A stretch of 14,863 nt of DNA. Origin: Flavobacterium sp. UBA4098 (lineage in GTDB: Bacteria > Bacteroidota > Bacteroidia > Flavobacteriales > Flavobacteriaceae). The position numbers and the translations under genes are program-made. The notes below the pieces were generated by a model. The model saw only the letters and a list, made by a program, of their open reading frames with translations. It did not search any database and was not told the origin of the DNA. The DNA is taken from assembly GCA_002382495.1 (NCBI GenBank), contig DFXW01000035.1, positions 26,014 to 40,876 of the forward strand, given 5' to 3'. This document shows positions 1 through 7,283 of this stretch, in pieces (position 1 is the first letter of the stretch; each line of letters starts with the position of its first letter).

Positions 1-768
1 GATCGTGTGGAAAAAATCACACAATTCTTTGACAGCATTGAATTTTCAATTCAGAAAAGAGAGTTTAAAACCCAAACCGGAATCTATAAAGGCAAGCGAC
101 TAACCGTGCTTTCTACCGGAATTGGTCCCGATAATATTGACATTGTCTTGAACGAATTAGACGCCCTAGTCAATATTGATTTAACAACGCGACAACCGAA
201 AGAGAATTTGACGTCCTTAAATATAATTCGCATTGGAACTTCAGGAGCAATTCAAGCCGATATTCCAATTGATAGTTTTGTGATGTCTCAATACGGAATT
301 GGACTGGACAATATGTTGCGCTCGTACATCGTAGATGAAGTTACACATCCTGCAATTGAAGATGCTTTTATAACACAAACCCAATGGGATATTCGCAAAG
401 GCAGACCTTATGCGATTGCTTGCTCTGAAACTTTAGCTATAAGAATGGTAAGCGACCGAATGTACAAAGGAATTACCTGTACTATCGGAGGTTTTTACGG
501 ACCCCAAGGGCGTGTTTTGCGTTTGCCAATTCAAGATGTTCAGCTGAATTCAAAAATGGATCATTTCCAATTTAACGGTAACCGAATTACCAATCTCGAA
601 ATGGAAACGACAGCTATTTATGGGCTTTCGGCCTTATTAGGTCATAATGCCTTATCCTTGAATGCGATTATTGCCAATAGAGCGACGGGGACTTTTAGCG
701 AAGATCCTACCAAAGCAGTGGATGAATTAATTACCTACACCTTAGATAAATTAGCCCAATCAATATGA
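1..768 (+). CDS. Nucleoside phosphorylase (uridine phosphorylase family), 5'-truncated by window edge
   Basis: The enzyme cleaves a nucleoside with phosphate to free base and ribose-1-phosphate, in cytoplasmic nucleoside salvage. 255 residues are visible. The reading frame is open to base 1 and begins Asp-Arg-Val, which fits the end of the family's phosphate-binding GDPxR motif. The GTG at 7-9 is therefore an internal valine and the true start lies about 35 residues upstream, outside the window. Other family signatures are the GTSG segment (visible residues 79-82), which lines phosphate and ribose, the YGPQGR stretch (166-171), and LEMET (199-203), the motif whose Glu-Met-Glu contacts ribose. 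The stop overlaps the next gene by 4 bp (ATGA at 765-768), so the two are probably translationally coupled. The family is firm; whether uridine, purine or another nucleoside is the substrate cannot be decided from the sequence. Confidence 0.88.
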   Translation, partial: DRVEKITQFFDSIEFSIQKREFKTQTGIYKGKRLTVLSTGIGPDNIDIVLNELDALVNIDLTTRQPKENLTSLNIIRIGTSGAIQADIPIDSFVMSQYGIGLDNMLRSYIVDEVTHPAIEDAFITQTQWDIRKGRPYAIACSETLAIRMVSDRMYKGITCTIGGFYGPQGRVLRLPIQDVQLNSKMDHFQFNGNRITNLEMETTAIYGLSALLGHNALSLNAIIANRATGTFSEDPTKAVDELITYTLDKLAQSI

Positions 769-1613
769 CTTCTCTAAAAATTGTTGGTGTTCCTGAACAT
801 TTTAATTTGCCTTGGCACCTATGTCTTGAAAATGGCGAATTTGAAAAAGAAAACATCGATTTACAATGGACTGATGTACCGGAAGGAACAGGGAAGATGT
901 GCCAAATGCTTCGCGATGGAACTGCTGATATTGCAGTCATTTTAACCGAAGGCATCATCAAAGATATTGTAAATGGAAATCCATCTAAGATAGTACAAGT
1001 GTATGTAGAATCGCCATTAATATGGGGAATTCACGTGGCTGCGCATTCAACATTCCACAACCTTGCTGATTTAGAAAATTCCAAAGCAGCTATTTCAAGA
1101 CTCGGTTCAGGCTCCCAATTAATGGCCTATGTCAATGCTAAAAACCAAGGTTGGGATACTAGCAAATTACAATTTGAAATAGTCAACACGCTCGATGGTG
1201 GTGTAACCGCCTTAACCGAAGGAAGAGCAGATTATTTTATGTGGGAGCGTTTTATGACAAAACCACTTGTCGACAACGGTGTTTTTAGACGTCTAGCTGA
1301 CTGCCCTACTCCTTGGCCCTGTTTTGTCATTGCGGTGCGAGAAGAAGTATTAGCTAAACAACCCGAGACCATTAATAGACTTCTTGAAATAATTAATGCC
1401 AAAACCCAAAACTTCAAAGGCATTCCAAACATTGTAAATCTGTTAGCTACTACCTATAATCAAAAAACAGAAGATATAGAAGAATGGTTATCTTTAACCA
1501 ATTGGTCCCAAGAAAAAATAGATTTAGATTTACTTGAAAGCATTCAAAAGCAATTGTTGGAATTAAATATCATTGATTCTAAATGCGATTCGATTATTTG
1601 GACTTCGAAATAA
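765..1613 (+). CDS. Periplasmic-binding-protein-fold protein without signal peptide (NMT1/THI5-like, Ca3427-like group)
   Basis: 282 residues with the look of a type 2 periplasmic binding protein of the NMT1/THI5/SsuA kind: a first lobe beginning with a beta strand (LKIVGVPEHF, residues 4-13), a ligand-loop region MLRDGTADIAV (48-58), a hinge-side segment SRLGSGSQLMAY (111-122), a second repeat of the type ALTEGRADYFMW (149-160), and PWPCFVIAV (183-191) near the crossover. My best family match from memory is the Ca3427-like group. There is no signal peptide or lipobox: the protein starts directly in the first strand. No ABC permease or ATPase gene lies alongside, so a cytoplasmic ligand-binding or enzyme role, as in THI5-type proteins, is as likely as transport. 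The start is the ATG overlapping the upstream phosphorylase stop, which suggests a shared task in base or nucleoside metabolism. Ligand unknown. Confidence 0.75.
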   Translation: MTSLKIVGVPEHFNLPWHLCLENGEFEKENIDLQWTDVPEGTGKMCQMLRDGTADIAVILTEGIIKDIVNGNPSKIVQVYVESPLIWGIHVAAHSTFHNLADLENSKAAISRLGSGSQLMAYVNAKNQGWDTSKLQFEIVNTLDGGVTALTEGRADYFMWERFMTKPLVDNGVFRRLADCPTPWPCFVIAVREEVLAKQPETINRLLEIINAKTQNFKGIPNIVNLLATTYNQKTEDIEEWLSLTNWSQEKIDLDLLESIQKQLLELNIIDSKCDSIIWTSK

Positions 1614-2733
1614 TATATAATTGTCTTCCAAGTTCTGCCAAAAATGGAATTCCAATCTCATCGTATTCATAAATGCCATCATTGAAAATTTTATTCTTAT
1701 TGACTAATAAGGTAGCCGTTACCATAAATTCAACTCCGTTTTTCTCATCAATGATGTAAGCACAATCAGTTAGCGTTCCATAGGCTTGACCTATTTTATT
1801 ATATATTTTAATGGAGGAATTAATGGTATCGGTTGTGTCGCCAAAAATGAAAAATTTACAATAACTATCATAAAATTTTTTAGCATCAAAACCTTGTTCT
1901 CTTGGAAGTTGATACATAGAAGATAATATGAACTGACGGTCAGTTTCATTTAAATTAAATTGCTCGTTCAATTTAAACTCTTGAGGAAACAAAAGGCGTT
2001 TGAGTGTAGAATGTAATGTTTCTAATGGGTAATAATTTTTGGCAGAAAAATCAAAAGCTCCCTTTACTATACTATCATTTTCTAAATAACCAATCCCTTT
2101 TTTGGTGGAATTGAGATGTAATGCTTTTACATTTTTACCCTTCAAAGAAGGAAGTTCTGCAATTAAATTATCATTTTTATATAATAAAATTGAGGGATTT
2201 ATTTTATTACTTGAATTAGTTGTGGATAAACGGTGATTAAAAGAAAATGGAACCAGTCCTTTTTCTTTCATTTTAGAATTTATATAATCAAATCCAGTAA
2301 ATTCGATCAAATTATTAGCTGCATCATTATCACTTAATGCAAAAAGTTTTGAAATTTCTTTTTGAAAATGCAATGAACTCCTTTTTTCATCGAACCTAAA
2401 ATGAATACTATCTGTAGTTAGATTCATTGAATTTAATTTTTCAACAGCAAGAAGTGCAATTGGCAATTTGACTGTACTTGCCGGATAAAAATAATTCTTG
2501 GAATTGACATTATACTGATAGTCTTGGAAAGAAATTCTTCCATCCTTGTCTCTATTGATTTGCGTGTAGATAATTTGTAGCTCATGTTCACGAGCATTAT
2601 CCATGATATCCTTTATTTTAGGATTTTGAGATTTCAAAACCAATTCTATAGGATTGGCATTGGTTACTTTTTTTGAAACAATACAACTTGAAAATAGTAA
2701 CGGCACAAATAATAGTAGGTATTTTATATTCAT
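1594..2733 (-). CDS. Lipoprotein serine hydrolase of the class A beta-lactamase fold
   Basis: 379 residues from the ATG at 2733. An upstream in-frame ATG at 2778 is rejected because it lies inside the promoter (2772-2799), and because starting at 2733 gives a clean lipoprotein signal: a short basic start, a hydrophobic core, then LLFSSC with the lipid-anchored Cys at residue 17. Penicillin-recognising motifs are present in order: STVK (86-89) with the nucleophile Ser86 and Lys89, SDN (134-136), and KIG (313-315) in place of the usual KTG/KSG. I cannot find an ExxxN omega-loop glutamate after SDN, so efficient beta-lactam hydrolysis is doubtful. A cell-wall peptidase-like or penicillin-binding role in the periplasm is possible. 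The last 20 bp overlap the end of the convergent binding-protein gene. The fold is clear, the substrate is not. Confidence 0.82.
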   Translation of the reverse strand: MNIKYLLLFVPLLFSSCIVSKKVTNANPIELVLKSQNPKIKDIMDNAREHELQIIYTQINRDKDGRISFQDYQYNVNSKNYFYPASTVKLPIALLAVEKLNSMNLTTDSIHFRFDEKRSSLHFQKEISKLFALSDNDAANNLIEFTGFDYINSKMKEKGLVPFSFNHRLSTTNSSNKINPSILLYKNDNLIAELPSLKGKNVKALHLNSTKKGIGYLENDSIVKGAFDFSAKNYYPLETLHSTLKRLLFPQEFKLNEQFNLNETDRQFILSSMYQLPREQGFDAKKFYDSYCKFFIFGDTTDTINSSIKIYNKIGQAYGTLTDCAYIIDEKNGVEFMVTATLLVNKNKIFNDGIYEYDEIGIPFLAELGRQLYIISKSK

Positions 2734-2771
2734 TATTAAATAAGGATTGTATTTGCTATGGTCTAATAAAA

Positions 2772-2799
2772 CAAACATACTAAATTATTGTTTTGCCAA
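2772..2799 (-). promoter_or_regulatory. Promoter of the serine hydrolase lipoprotein gene
   Basis: Read on the minus strand there is TTG (complement of 2797-2799), a 17-nt spacer and TATGTTTG (complement of 2772-2779). This is a full match to the Bacteroidota consensus TTG-N17-23-TAnnTTTG. Transcription would begin near 2766, about 30 nt before the ATG at 2733. Confidence 0.6.
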
Positions 2800-2822
2800 G
2801 AGAAATGATAATGGTACATTTG
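2793..2822 (+). promoter_or_regulatory. Promoter of the ABC exporter gene
   Basis: TTG at 2793-2795, a 19-nt spacer and TACATTTG at 2815-2822: an exact Bacteroidota-type promoter. The predicted transcript starts near 2827, leaving a leader of only about 14 nt before the ATG at 2841. Its -33 element sits 1 bp from that of the divergent promoter. Confidence 0.65.
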
Positions 2823-2840
2823 ATGTAATTTTATACCAAT

Positions 2841-4628
2841 ATGCCACAATTCAAAGAAAACGATTTACCTAAAACAAAAATTACCCTAAGCGCACTTCAA
2901 AAAGCAACATTAATTTTTCAATATTCCGGCAAGCACCTTTGGAAGTTTTATGTAGGACTCGTTTTTCTGCTTTTTACTGGCGGAACTGCATTGGCTTTTC
3001 CTAAATTAATGGGGCTATTAGTAGATTGTGTTAAAAATAAAGACCTTGACAAAGCCAATTTTATTGCACTTAGTTTAGTGGGAATTTTATTTATGCAATC
3101 TATTTTTTCGTTTTTTAGATTGTCTTTGTTTGTCAATTTTACCGAGAATACTTTGGCTAATCTTCGTTTGGCCTTATATAGTAATTTGGTCAAACTTCCC
3201 ATGTCATTCTTTTCTCAAAAGCGTGTTGGCGAATTGAATAGCCGAATTAGTTCCGATATTACACAAATACAAGACACCTTAACATCGACTATTGCAGAGT
3301 TTTTAAGACAATTCATTCTAATTATTGGAGGTATTGCATTACTAGCGACCGAAAGTTTTAAACTAACTTTATTAATGCTTTCTGTTGTGCCTTTAGTGGC
3401 AGTCGCGGCAGTGATCTTTGGCCGTTTCATCAGAGGCTATTCGAAAAAAGTACAAGATAAAGTTGCCGAAAGTCAAGTGATTGTAGAAGAGACTATGCAA
3501 GGTATTAGTATTGTAAAAGCTTTTGCCAACGAATGGTATGAAATAGCGAGATATAAAACACAAATCAAAGAAGTGATCCAGATTGCCATTAAAGGTGGAA
3601 AATACCGTGGTTACTTTGCATCCTTCATTATATTTTGCCTTTTTGGCGCTATCGTTGCGGTGGTTTGGTATGGAGTACAATTGAGTATAGCTGGCGAAAT
3701 GAGTGTGGGTCAATTGATCTCGTTTGTTTTGTATTCGACTTTTGTTGGAGCCTCTTTTGGTGGAATTGCCGAATTGTATGCACAAATCCAAAAAGCGATT
3801 GGCGCTACAGAACGTGTTTTTGAATTATTAGATGAAACTCCCGAAAAAATTGAAGGTAAAACTGCACATGAAGCCATTAATAAAATTAAAGGAAATGTGA
3901 GTTTCAAAAATGTAGCCTTTCAATATCCTTCAAGGAAGGAAATGAAAGTGTTAAAAGATGTCAGTTTCACTGCTGAATTTGGGCAAAAAATAGCCATTGT
4001 AGGTCCAAGTGGTGCGGGAAAATCAACTATTGCTTCGCTTTTATTGCGCTTTTATTCCATTGCAGAAGGAAGCATTGAAATTGATAATAAGAACATTTAC
4101 GATTACGATTTGGAACAACTACGTGGCAATATGAGTATCGTACCACAAGATGTCATTTTGTTTGGTGGGACTATTCGTGAGAATATTGCCTACGGAAAAC
4201 CTAATGCAACTGAAGACGAAATTTTGGCTGCCGCCCAACAAGCCAATGCCTACAATTTTATTGAAAGCTTCCCCGAAAAATTAGACACCATTGTTGGAGA
4301 ACGCGGAGTAAAATTATCAGGAGGACAACGACAACGTATTGCCATTGCAAGAGCTTTATTGAAGAATCCAAGTATATTAATCTTAGACGAAGCTACTTCA
4401 TCATTGGATAGCGAAAGTGAAAAACTAGTGCAAGAAGCGCTAGAAATTTTAATGGAAGGAAGAACCAGTATTATTATTGCGCACCGTTTGTCTACCATTC
4501 GTTCTGCAGATCAAATCTTGGTATTAGACCAAGGAGTCATAGCTGAGCAAGGCACTCACCAAGAATTAATTGCAGTTGAAAATGGGATTTATAAAAATTT
4601 AAGCAATCTTCAGTTTAGCAATTCATAA
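2841..4628 (+). CDS. ABC exporter, fused permease and ATPase (MsbA/BmrA type)
   Basis: 595 residues, the usual length for a half-transporter acting as a homodimer in the inner membrane. The N-terminal domain (about residues 35-315) has hydrophobic segments near 37-60, 74-97, 155-172, 176-195, 258-280 and 291-310, matching six helices of a type 1 exporter. The nucleotide-binding domain follows: an A-loop region around FQYPSR (360-365), Walker A GPSGAGKST (388-396), Q-loop Gln436, signature LSGGQ (492-496), Walker B ILILDEA (512-518) with catalytic Glu517, and H-loop His548. All catalytic residues are intact. The substrate cannot be read from the sequence; lipids, peptides or drugs are the usual cargo, and MsbA-like lipid A export is one option. 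It stands alone between its own promoter and a strong terminator, with no partner subunit. Confidence 0.93.
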   Translation: MPQFKENDLPKTKITLSALQKATLIFQYSGKHLWKFYVGLVFLLFTGGTALAFPKLMGLLVDCVKNKDLDKANFIALSLVGILFMQSIFSFFRLSLFVNFTENTLANLRLALYSNLVKLPMSFFSQKRVGELNSRISSDITQIQDTLTSTIAEFLRQFILIIGGIALLATESFKLTLLMLSVVPLVAVAAVIFGRFIRGYSKKVQDKVAESQVIVEETMQGISIVKAFANEWYEIARYKTQIKEVIQIAIKGGKYRGYFASFIIFCLFGAIVAVVWYGVQLSIAGEMSVGQLISFVLYSTFVGASFGGIAELYAQIQKAIGATERVFELLDETPEKIEGKTAHEAINKIKGNVSFKNVAFQYPSRKEMKVLKDVSFTAEFGQKIAIVGPSGAGKSTIASLLLRFYSIAEGSIEIDNKNIYDYDLEQLRGNMSIVPQDVILFGGTIRENIAYGKPNATEDEILAAAQQANAYNFIESFPEKLDTIVGERGVKLSGGQRQRIAIARALLKNPSILILDEATSSLDSESEKLVQEALEILMEGRTSIIIAHRLSTIRSADQILVLDQGVIAEQGTHQELIAVENGIYKNLSNLQFSNS

Positions 4629-4659
4629 AAAAACGCCATTCGAATGAATGGCGTTTTTT
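4628..4659. terminator. Bidirectional intrinsic terminator
   Basis: Perfect 14-bp stem (4628-4641 with 4646-4659) around the core ACGCCATTC/GAATGGCGT, with a 4-nt loop. A-runs on the left arm and T-runs on the right make it work in both directions. It sits between the convergent ABC exporter and proline dehydrogenase genes, starts at the last base of the exporter stop codon, and ends 2 bp before the end of the dehydrogenase gene. Confidence 0.9.
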
Positions 4660-4661
4660 AA

Positions 4662-5831
4662 CTATAAAGCTTTACGACGGTTTCGTTCTGCTTTTAACAT
4701 GGACAGTTCTCTACTCGTTTGTCCAGCTACCGAAGTATTTTCTTCAGCACGACGAATCAAATAAGGCATCACATCTTTAACAGGTCCGAACGGTAAATAT
4801 TTAGCTACATTAAATCTATTGGCTGCCAAATTATAACTGATATTATCACTCATTCCATACAATTGTCCGAACCAAATGCGTTCGTCATTCGTTTTGATAT
4901 TTCTTTCTTGCATTAAATTCATCAATGCATACGAACTTGTTTCGTTATGGGTTCCTGCAAAAATTGCCATGGTTTCAAGATGCTCCATCATATACAAAAC
5001 AGCCGCATCATAGTTTGCATCTGTAGCGTCTTTTGAAGGACAAATAGGTGTTGGGTATCCCTTAGCTTCTGCTCGTGCATTTTCCTTTTCCATGTAAGCC
5101 CCACGCACTATTTTCATTCCGATATAAAAACCTTCTTCTTTTGCTTTTTCATGCAGTCGTTTTAAATAATCCAAACGATCCCAACGGTACATTTGTAATG
5201 TGTTGAAAACAATTGCCTTTTCTTTATTATATTTCTGCATCATTTGAGCAACCAAATCATCGGCTGCATCTTGCATCCAACTTTCTTCCGCATCAATTAA
5301 TAAAGCAACATCTTTAAATTGAGCTGTTTTACAAACCAAATCAAATCGATCTACTACTCGATCCCACTCGTCTAGTTCTGATGCAGTAAGGGTAAGCTTC
5401 GCTCCTACTTTTTCATACAAATCCAATCGTCCTAAACCAGTAGGTTTAAAAACAGCAAAAGGAATAGCTTGGCGTTCTTTGGCAAATTCAATCGTTTTTA
5501 AAGTCATGGCCAAAGCGGCGTCAAATTGGGCTTCTTCTTCTTTACCTTCAACAGAATAATCCAATACTGATGAGACTCCTTTAGTGTACATTTTATCTAC
5601 AACAGAAAGACAATCGTTCTCATTTACACCGCCACAAAAATGGTCAAAAACAGTGGCTCTTATTAATCCATCAACTGGTAAATGTGCCTTTATTGCAAAA
5701 TTTGTAACTGCCGTTCCAATGCGAACAAGCGGTTCATTATCAATCATTTTGAATAAAAAATAAGCCCTATCTAACTCCGTGTCACTTTTTAGAGCAAACG
5801 CAATTTGTGTATTATTGAATATATTTTCCAT
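4662..5831 (-). CDS. Proline dehydrogenase (monofunctional)
   Basis: 389 residues. The enzyme oxidises L-proline to delta-1-pyrroline-5-carboxylate with FAD, passing electrons to the membrane quinone pool; it is the first step of proline catabolism. Visible signatures of the beta/alpha-barrel are LLIDAEES (177-184), KIVRGAYMEKE (240-250) where the barrel contacts FAD, GTHN (293-296), and YLPFGPVKDVMPYLIRR (345-361), the C-terminal motif whose paired arginines (360-361) bind the proline carboxylate. There is no P5C dehydrogenase domain, so this is the stand-alone form and not a full PutA; the partner enzyme is not in the window. An AT-rich divergent region separates it from aroB, and a candidate -7 box lies just upstream. 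The ATG at 5831 is the start nearest that box and fits family length. Confidence 0.93.
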   Translation of the reverse strand: MENIFNNTQIAFALKSDTELDRAYFLFKMIDNEPLVRIGTAVTNFAIKAHLPVDGLIRATVFDHFCGGVNENDCLSVVDKMYTKGVSSVLDYSVEGKEEEAQFDAALAMTLKTIEFAKERQAIPFAVFKPTGLGRLDLYEKVGAKLTLTASELDEWDRVVDRFDLVCKTAQFKDVALLIDAEESWMQDAADDLVAQMMQKYNKEKAIVFNTLQMYRWDRLDYLKRLHEKAKEEGFYIGMKIVRGAYMEKENARAEAKGYPTPICPSKDATDANYDAAVLYMMEHLETMAIFAGTHNETSSYALMNLMQERNIKTNDERIWFGQLYGMSDNISYNLAANRFNVAKYLPFGPVKDVMPYLIRRAEENTSVAGQTSRELSMLKAERNRRKAL

Positions 5832-5850
5832 TAAATGTTATAATTTTTTA

Positions 5851-5885
5851 CAAATATAGAGAGAGTTTTCAATACTATTAATCAA
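5851..5885 (-). promoter_or_regulatory. Candidate promoter of proline dehydrogenase
   Basis: On the minus strand TATATTTG (complement of 5851-5858) matches the -7 consensus exactly. The nearest suitable TTG (complement of 5883-5885) is 24 nt away, slightly long. Predicted start is near 5845, giving a leader of about 14 nt. For the divergent aroB I see only a weak box, TTATTTTG near 5894, with no convincing -33 element. Confidence 0.45.
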
Positions 5886-5923
5886 AAAATCCCTTATTTT
5901 GCGTTCTCAATTAAATCAACACA

Positions 5924-6991
5924 ATGCAAACAATTCAAGCTAACAATTATCCTGTTCATTTCAATGAAAAAGGCTATGAAGCCTTAAATTCTCATTTGAA
6001 AGTAACCAAGTATTCCAATCTGTTTATTATTACAGATAGCAATACAAACGAGTATTGTTTGCATAAATTTTTACCTTACTTAGAAACGGATTTAACCATT
6101 GAAATCATCGAATTTGAAGCAGGTGAAATCAACAAAAACATAGATACTTGTATCGAAATTTGGAAAGTATTAACTGAATTAGGTGCCGATAGAAAAAGTT
6201 TAGTAATCAATCTAGGCGGTGGTGTCGTGACTGATTTAGGTGGTTTTGTTGCATCCACTTTTAAAAGAGGTGTTGATTTTATAAATATTCCGACTACCCT
6301 TCTTTCGATGGTAGACGCTTCAGTAGGTGGAAAAACTGGAGTTGATTTAGGAAATCTAAAAAACCAAATTGGTGTGATTAACGTTCCCACAATGGTATTG
6401 ATTGATACCCAATATCTTGAAACCGTTCCTCAAAATGAATTGCGCTCTGGCTTAGCTGAAATGCTGAAACACGGATTGATATTTGACAAAAACTATTGGG
6501 AACAATTTTTAGACATTAGTACTATTGATTTTTCTGATTTAGACCTTTTAATTCATCGCTCCGTTGTGATCAAAAACGAAATCGTAATGCAAGATCCAAC
6601 CGAGAAAAATATTCGAAAAGCCTTAAATTTTGGACATACGTTAGGTCACGCCATAGAAAGTTATTTTTTAGAAAACGAAAACAAAACCACCCTACTTCAT
6701 GGTGAAGCCATTGCTGTAGGAATGATCCTAGAAAGTTTTATTTCTTGGCAAAAGAAATTGATTTCTGAAATTGAATACCGTCAGATTAAACTAGCCATCA
6801 ATGCTATTTATGAGGCTGTACTAATAGATGCAAATGACCTTCAACCCATTATGGATTTATTAATTCATGACAAGAAAAATGAATTTGGTACTATTCAGTT
6901 TGCTTTAATTGATGGAATTGGGTCCATTAAAATTAATCAATTAGTTGAAAATGAATTGATTCTTAGTGCTTTTGAGGACTATAAATCTTAA
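5924..6991 (+). CDS. aroB: 3-dehydroquinate synthase
   Basis: 355 residues, typical length. It converts DAHP to 3-dehydroquinate with NAD+ and a divalent metal, the second step of the shikimate pathway, in the cytoplasm. The nucleotide-binding segment is NLGGGVVTDLGGF (96-108), followed by the family hallmark MVDASVGGKTGVD (129-141) and NLKNQIG (144-150). The metal ligands are recognisable as Glu179 in GLAEMLKHG, His242 in FGHTLGHAIE and His259 in LLHGEA; the substrate-contacting KNE is at 217-219. All catalytic positions are conserved, so the protein should be active. The gene is a single unit here, divergent from proline dehydrogenase. No terminator follows it, and a new promoter starts 21 bp after its stop. 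It is not next to other shikimate genes. Confidence 0.96.
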   Translation: MQTIQANNYPVHFNEKGYEALNSHLKVTKYSNLFIITDSNTNEYCLHKFLPYLETDLTIEIIEFEAGEINKNIDTCIEIWKVLTELGADRKSLVINLGGGVVTDLGGFVASTFKRGVDFINIPTTLLSMVDASVGGKTGVDLGNLKNQIGVINVPTMVLIDTQYLETVPQNELRSGLAEMLKHGLIFDKNYWEQFLDISTIDFSDLDLLIHRSVVIKNEIVMQDPTEKNIRKALNFGHTLGHAIESYFLENENKTTLLHGEAIAVGMILESFISWQKKLISEIEYRQIKLAINAIYEAVLIDANDLQPIMDLLIHDKKNEFGTIQFALIDGIGSIKINQLVENELILSAFEDYKS

Positions 6992-7012
6992 ACATTAATT
7001 TACACAAAAGGA

Positions 7013-7044
7013 TTGCATTTCGTATGTATATTTTTTTACATTTG
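7013..7044 (+). promoter_or_regulatory. Promoter for the small ORF and arginine decarboxylase transcript
   Basis: TTG at 7013-7015, a 21-nt spacer and TACATTTG at 7037-7044, an exact Bacteroidota-type promoter. The transcript should start near 7049-7051. No second well-spaced promoter is visible between the small ORF and the decarboxylase: the TATATTTA at 7255-7262 has its TTG only 10 nt away. One leader RNA of about 230 nt is therefore likely. Confidence 0.6.
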
Positions 7045-7049
7045 CCTCA

Positions 7050-7229
7050 ATGAAAAAGAATCAAAATACAATGTACTTTAAACTGAATAACTGTTCAGCT
7101 GACCGCGCTTTAATTAGGATGTGGAAACGCTTAATTGGTATTAAAGGAAGTTTTATTTTTGACATTTTCCAATACTTAAAAGCCGATAACGAAAAGCTCC
7201 AAATTGTGTACGCTAATATTCGAGTTTGA
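7050..7229 (+). CDS. Candidate small ORF upstream of arginine decarboxylase, unknown function
   Basis: An open frame of 59 codons from the ATG at 7050, or 52 codons from the ATG at 7071, ending in TGA at 7229. The promoter places the transcript start almost exactly at 7050, so either the first ATG is leaderless or, more likely, 7071 is used with a leader of about 20 nt. The product is short and basic with aromatic residues, contains RALIRMWKR in the middle and ends YANIRV. I do not recognise it. It has no signal peptide and no obvious transmembrane helix. Codon choice resembles the neighbouring genes, and it fills most of a 292-bp gap. It could be a conserved small protein, a regulatory leader peptide for the decarboxylase (it carries four arginine codons), or a chance ORF. 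Confidence 0.45.
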   Translation: MKKNQNTMYFKLNNCSADRALIRMWKRLIGIKGSFIFDIFQYLKADNEKLQIVYANIRV

Positions 7230-7233
7230 ATTT

Positions 7234-7256
7234 TAGTTTAATTGTTATTTAAACTA
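7234..7256. repeat. AT-rich inverted repeat in the arginine decarboxylase leader
   Basis: TAGTTTAA and TTAAACTA, perfect 8-nt arms around a 7-nt loop, lie between the small ORF stop and the decarboxylase start. The left side can alternatively pair further out: ATTTTAG at 7230-7236 is complementary to CTAAAAT at 7265-7271. It is low in GC, so it is a weak RNA hairpin, but it could be an operator palindrome. Confidence 0.45.
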
Positions 7257-7283
7257 TATTTAATCTAAAATCCTAAAAACTCA

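Noticed and set aside
7..9. GTG as start of the nucleoside phosphorylase
   Set aside because: The frame is open upstream and the preceding Asp-Arg fits the family's GDPxR motif, so the gene is cut by the window edge.
2734..2778. Upstream ATG at 2778 giving a 394-residue serine hydrolase
   Set aside because: It lies within a consensus promoter and would put 15 residues before a clean lipoprotein signal; the ATG at 2733 is preferred.
3393..3791. 132-codon open frame on the minus strand inside the ABC exporter
   Set aside because: It is antisense to conserved membrane-domain codons, has no promoter and no recognisable protein; a shadow frame.
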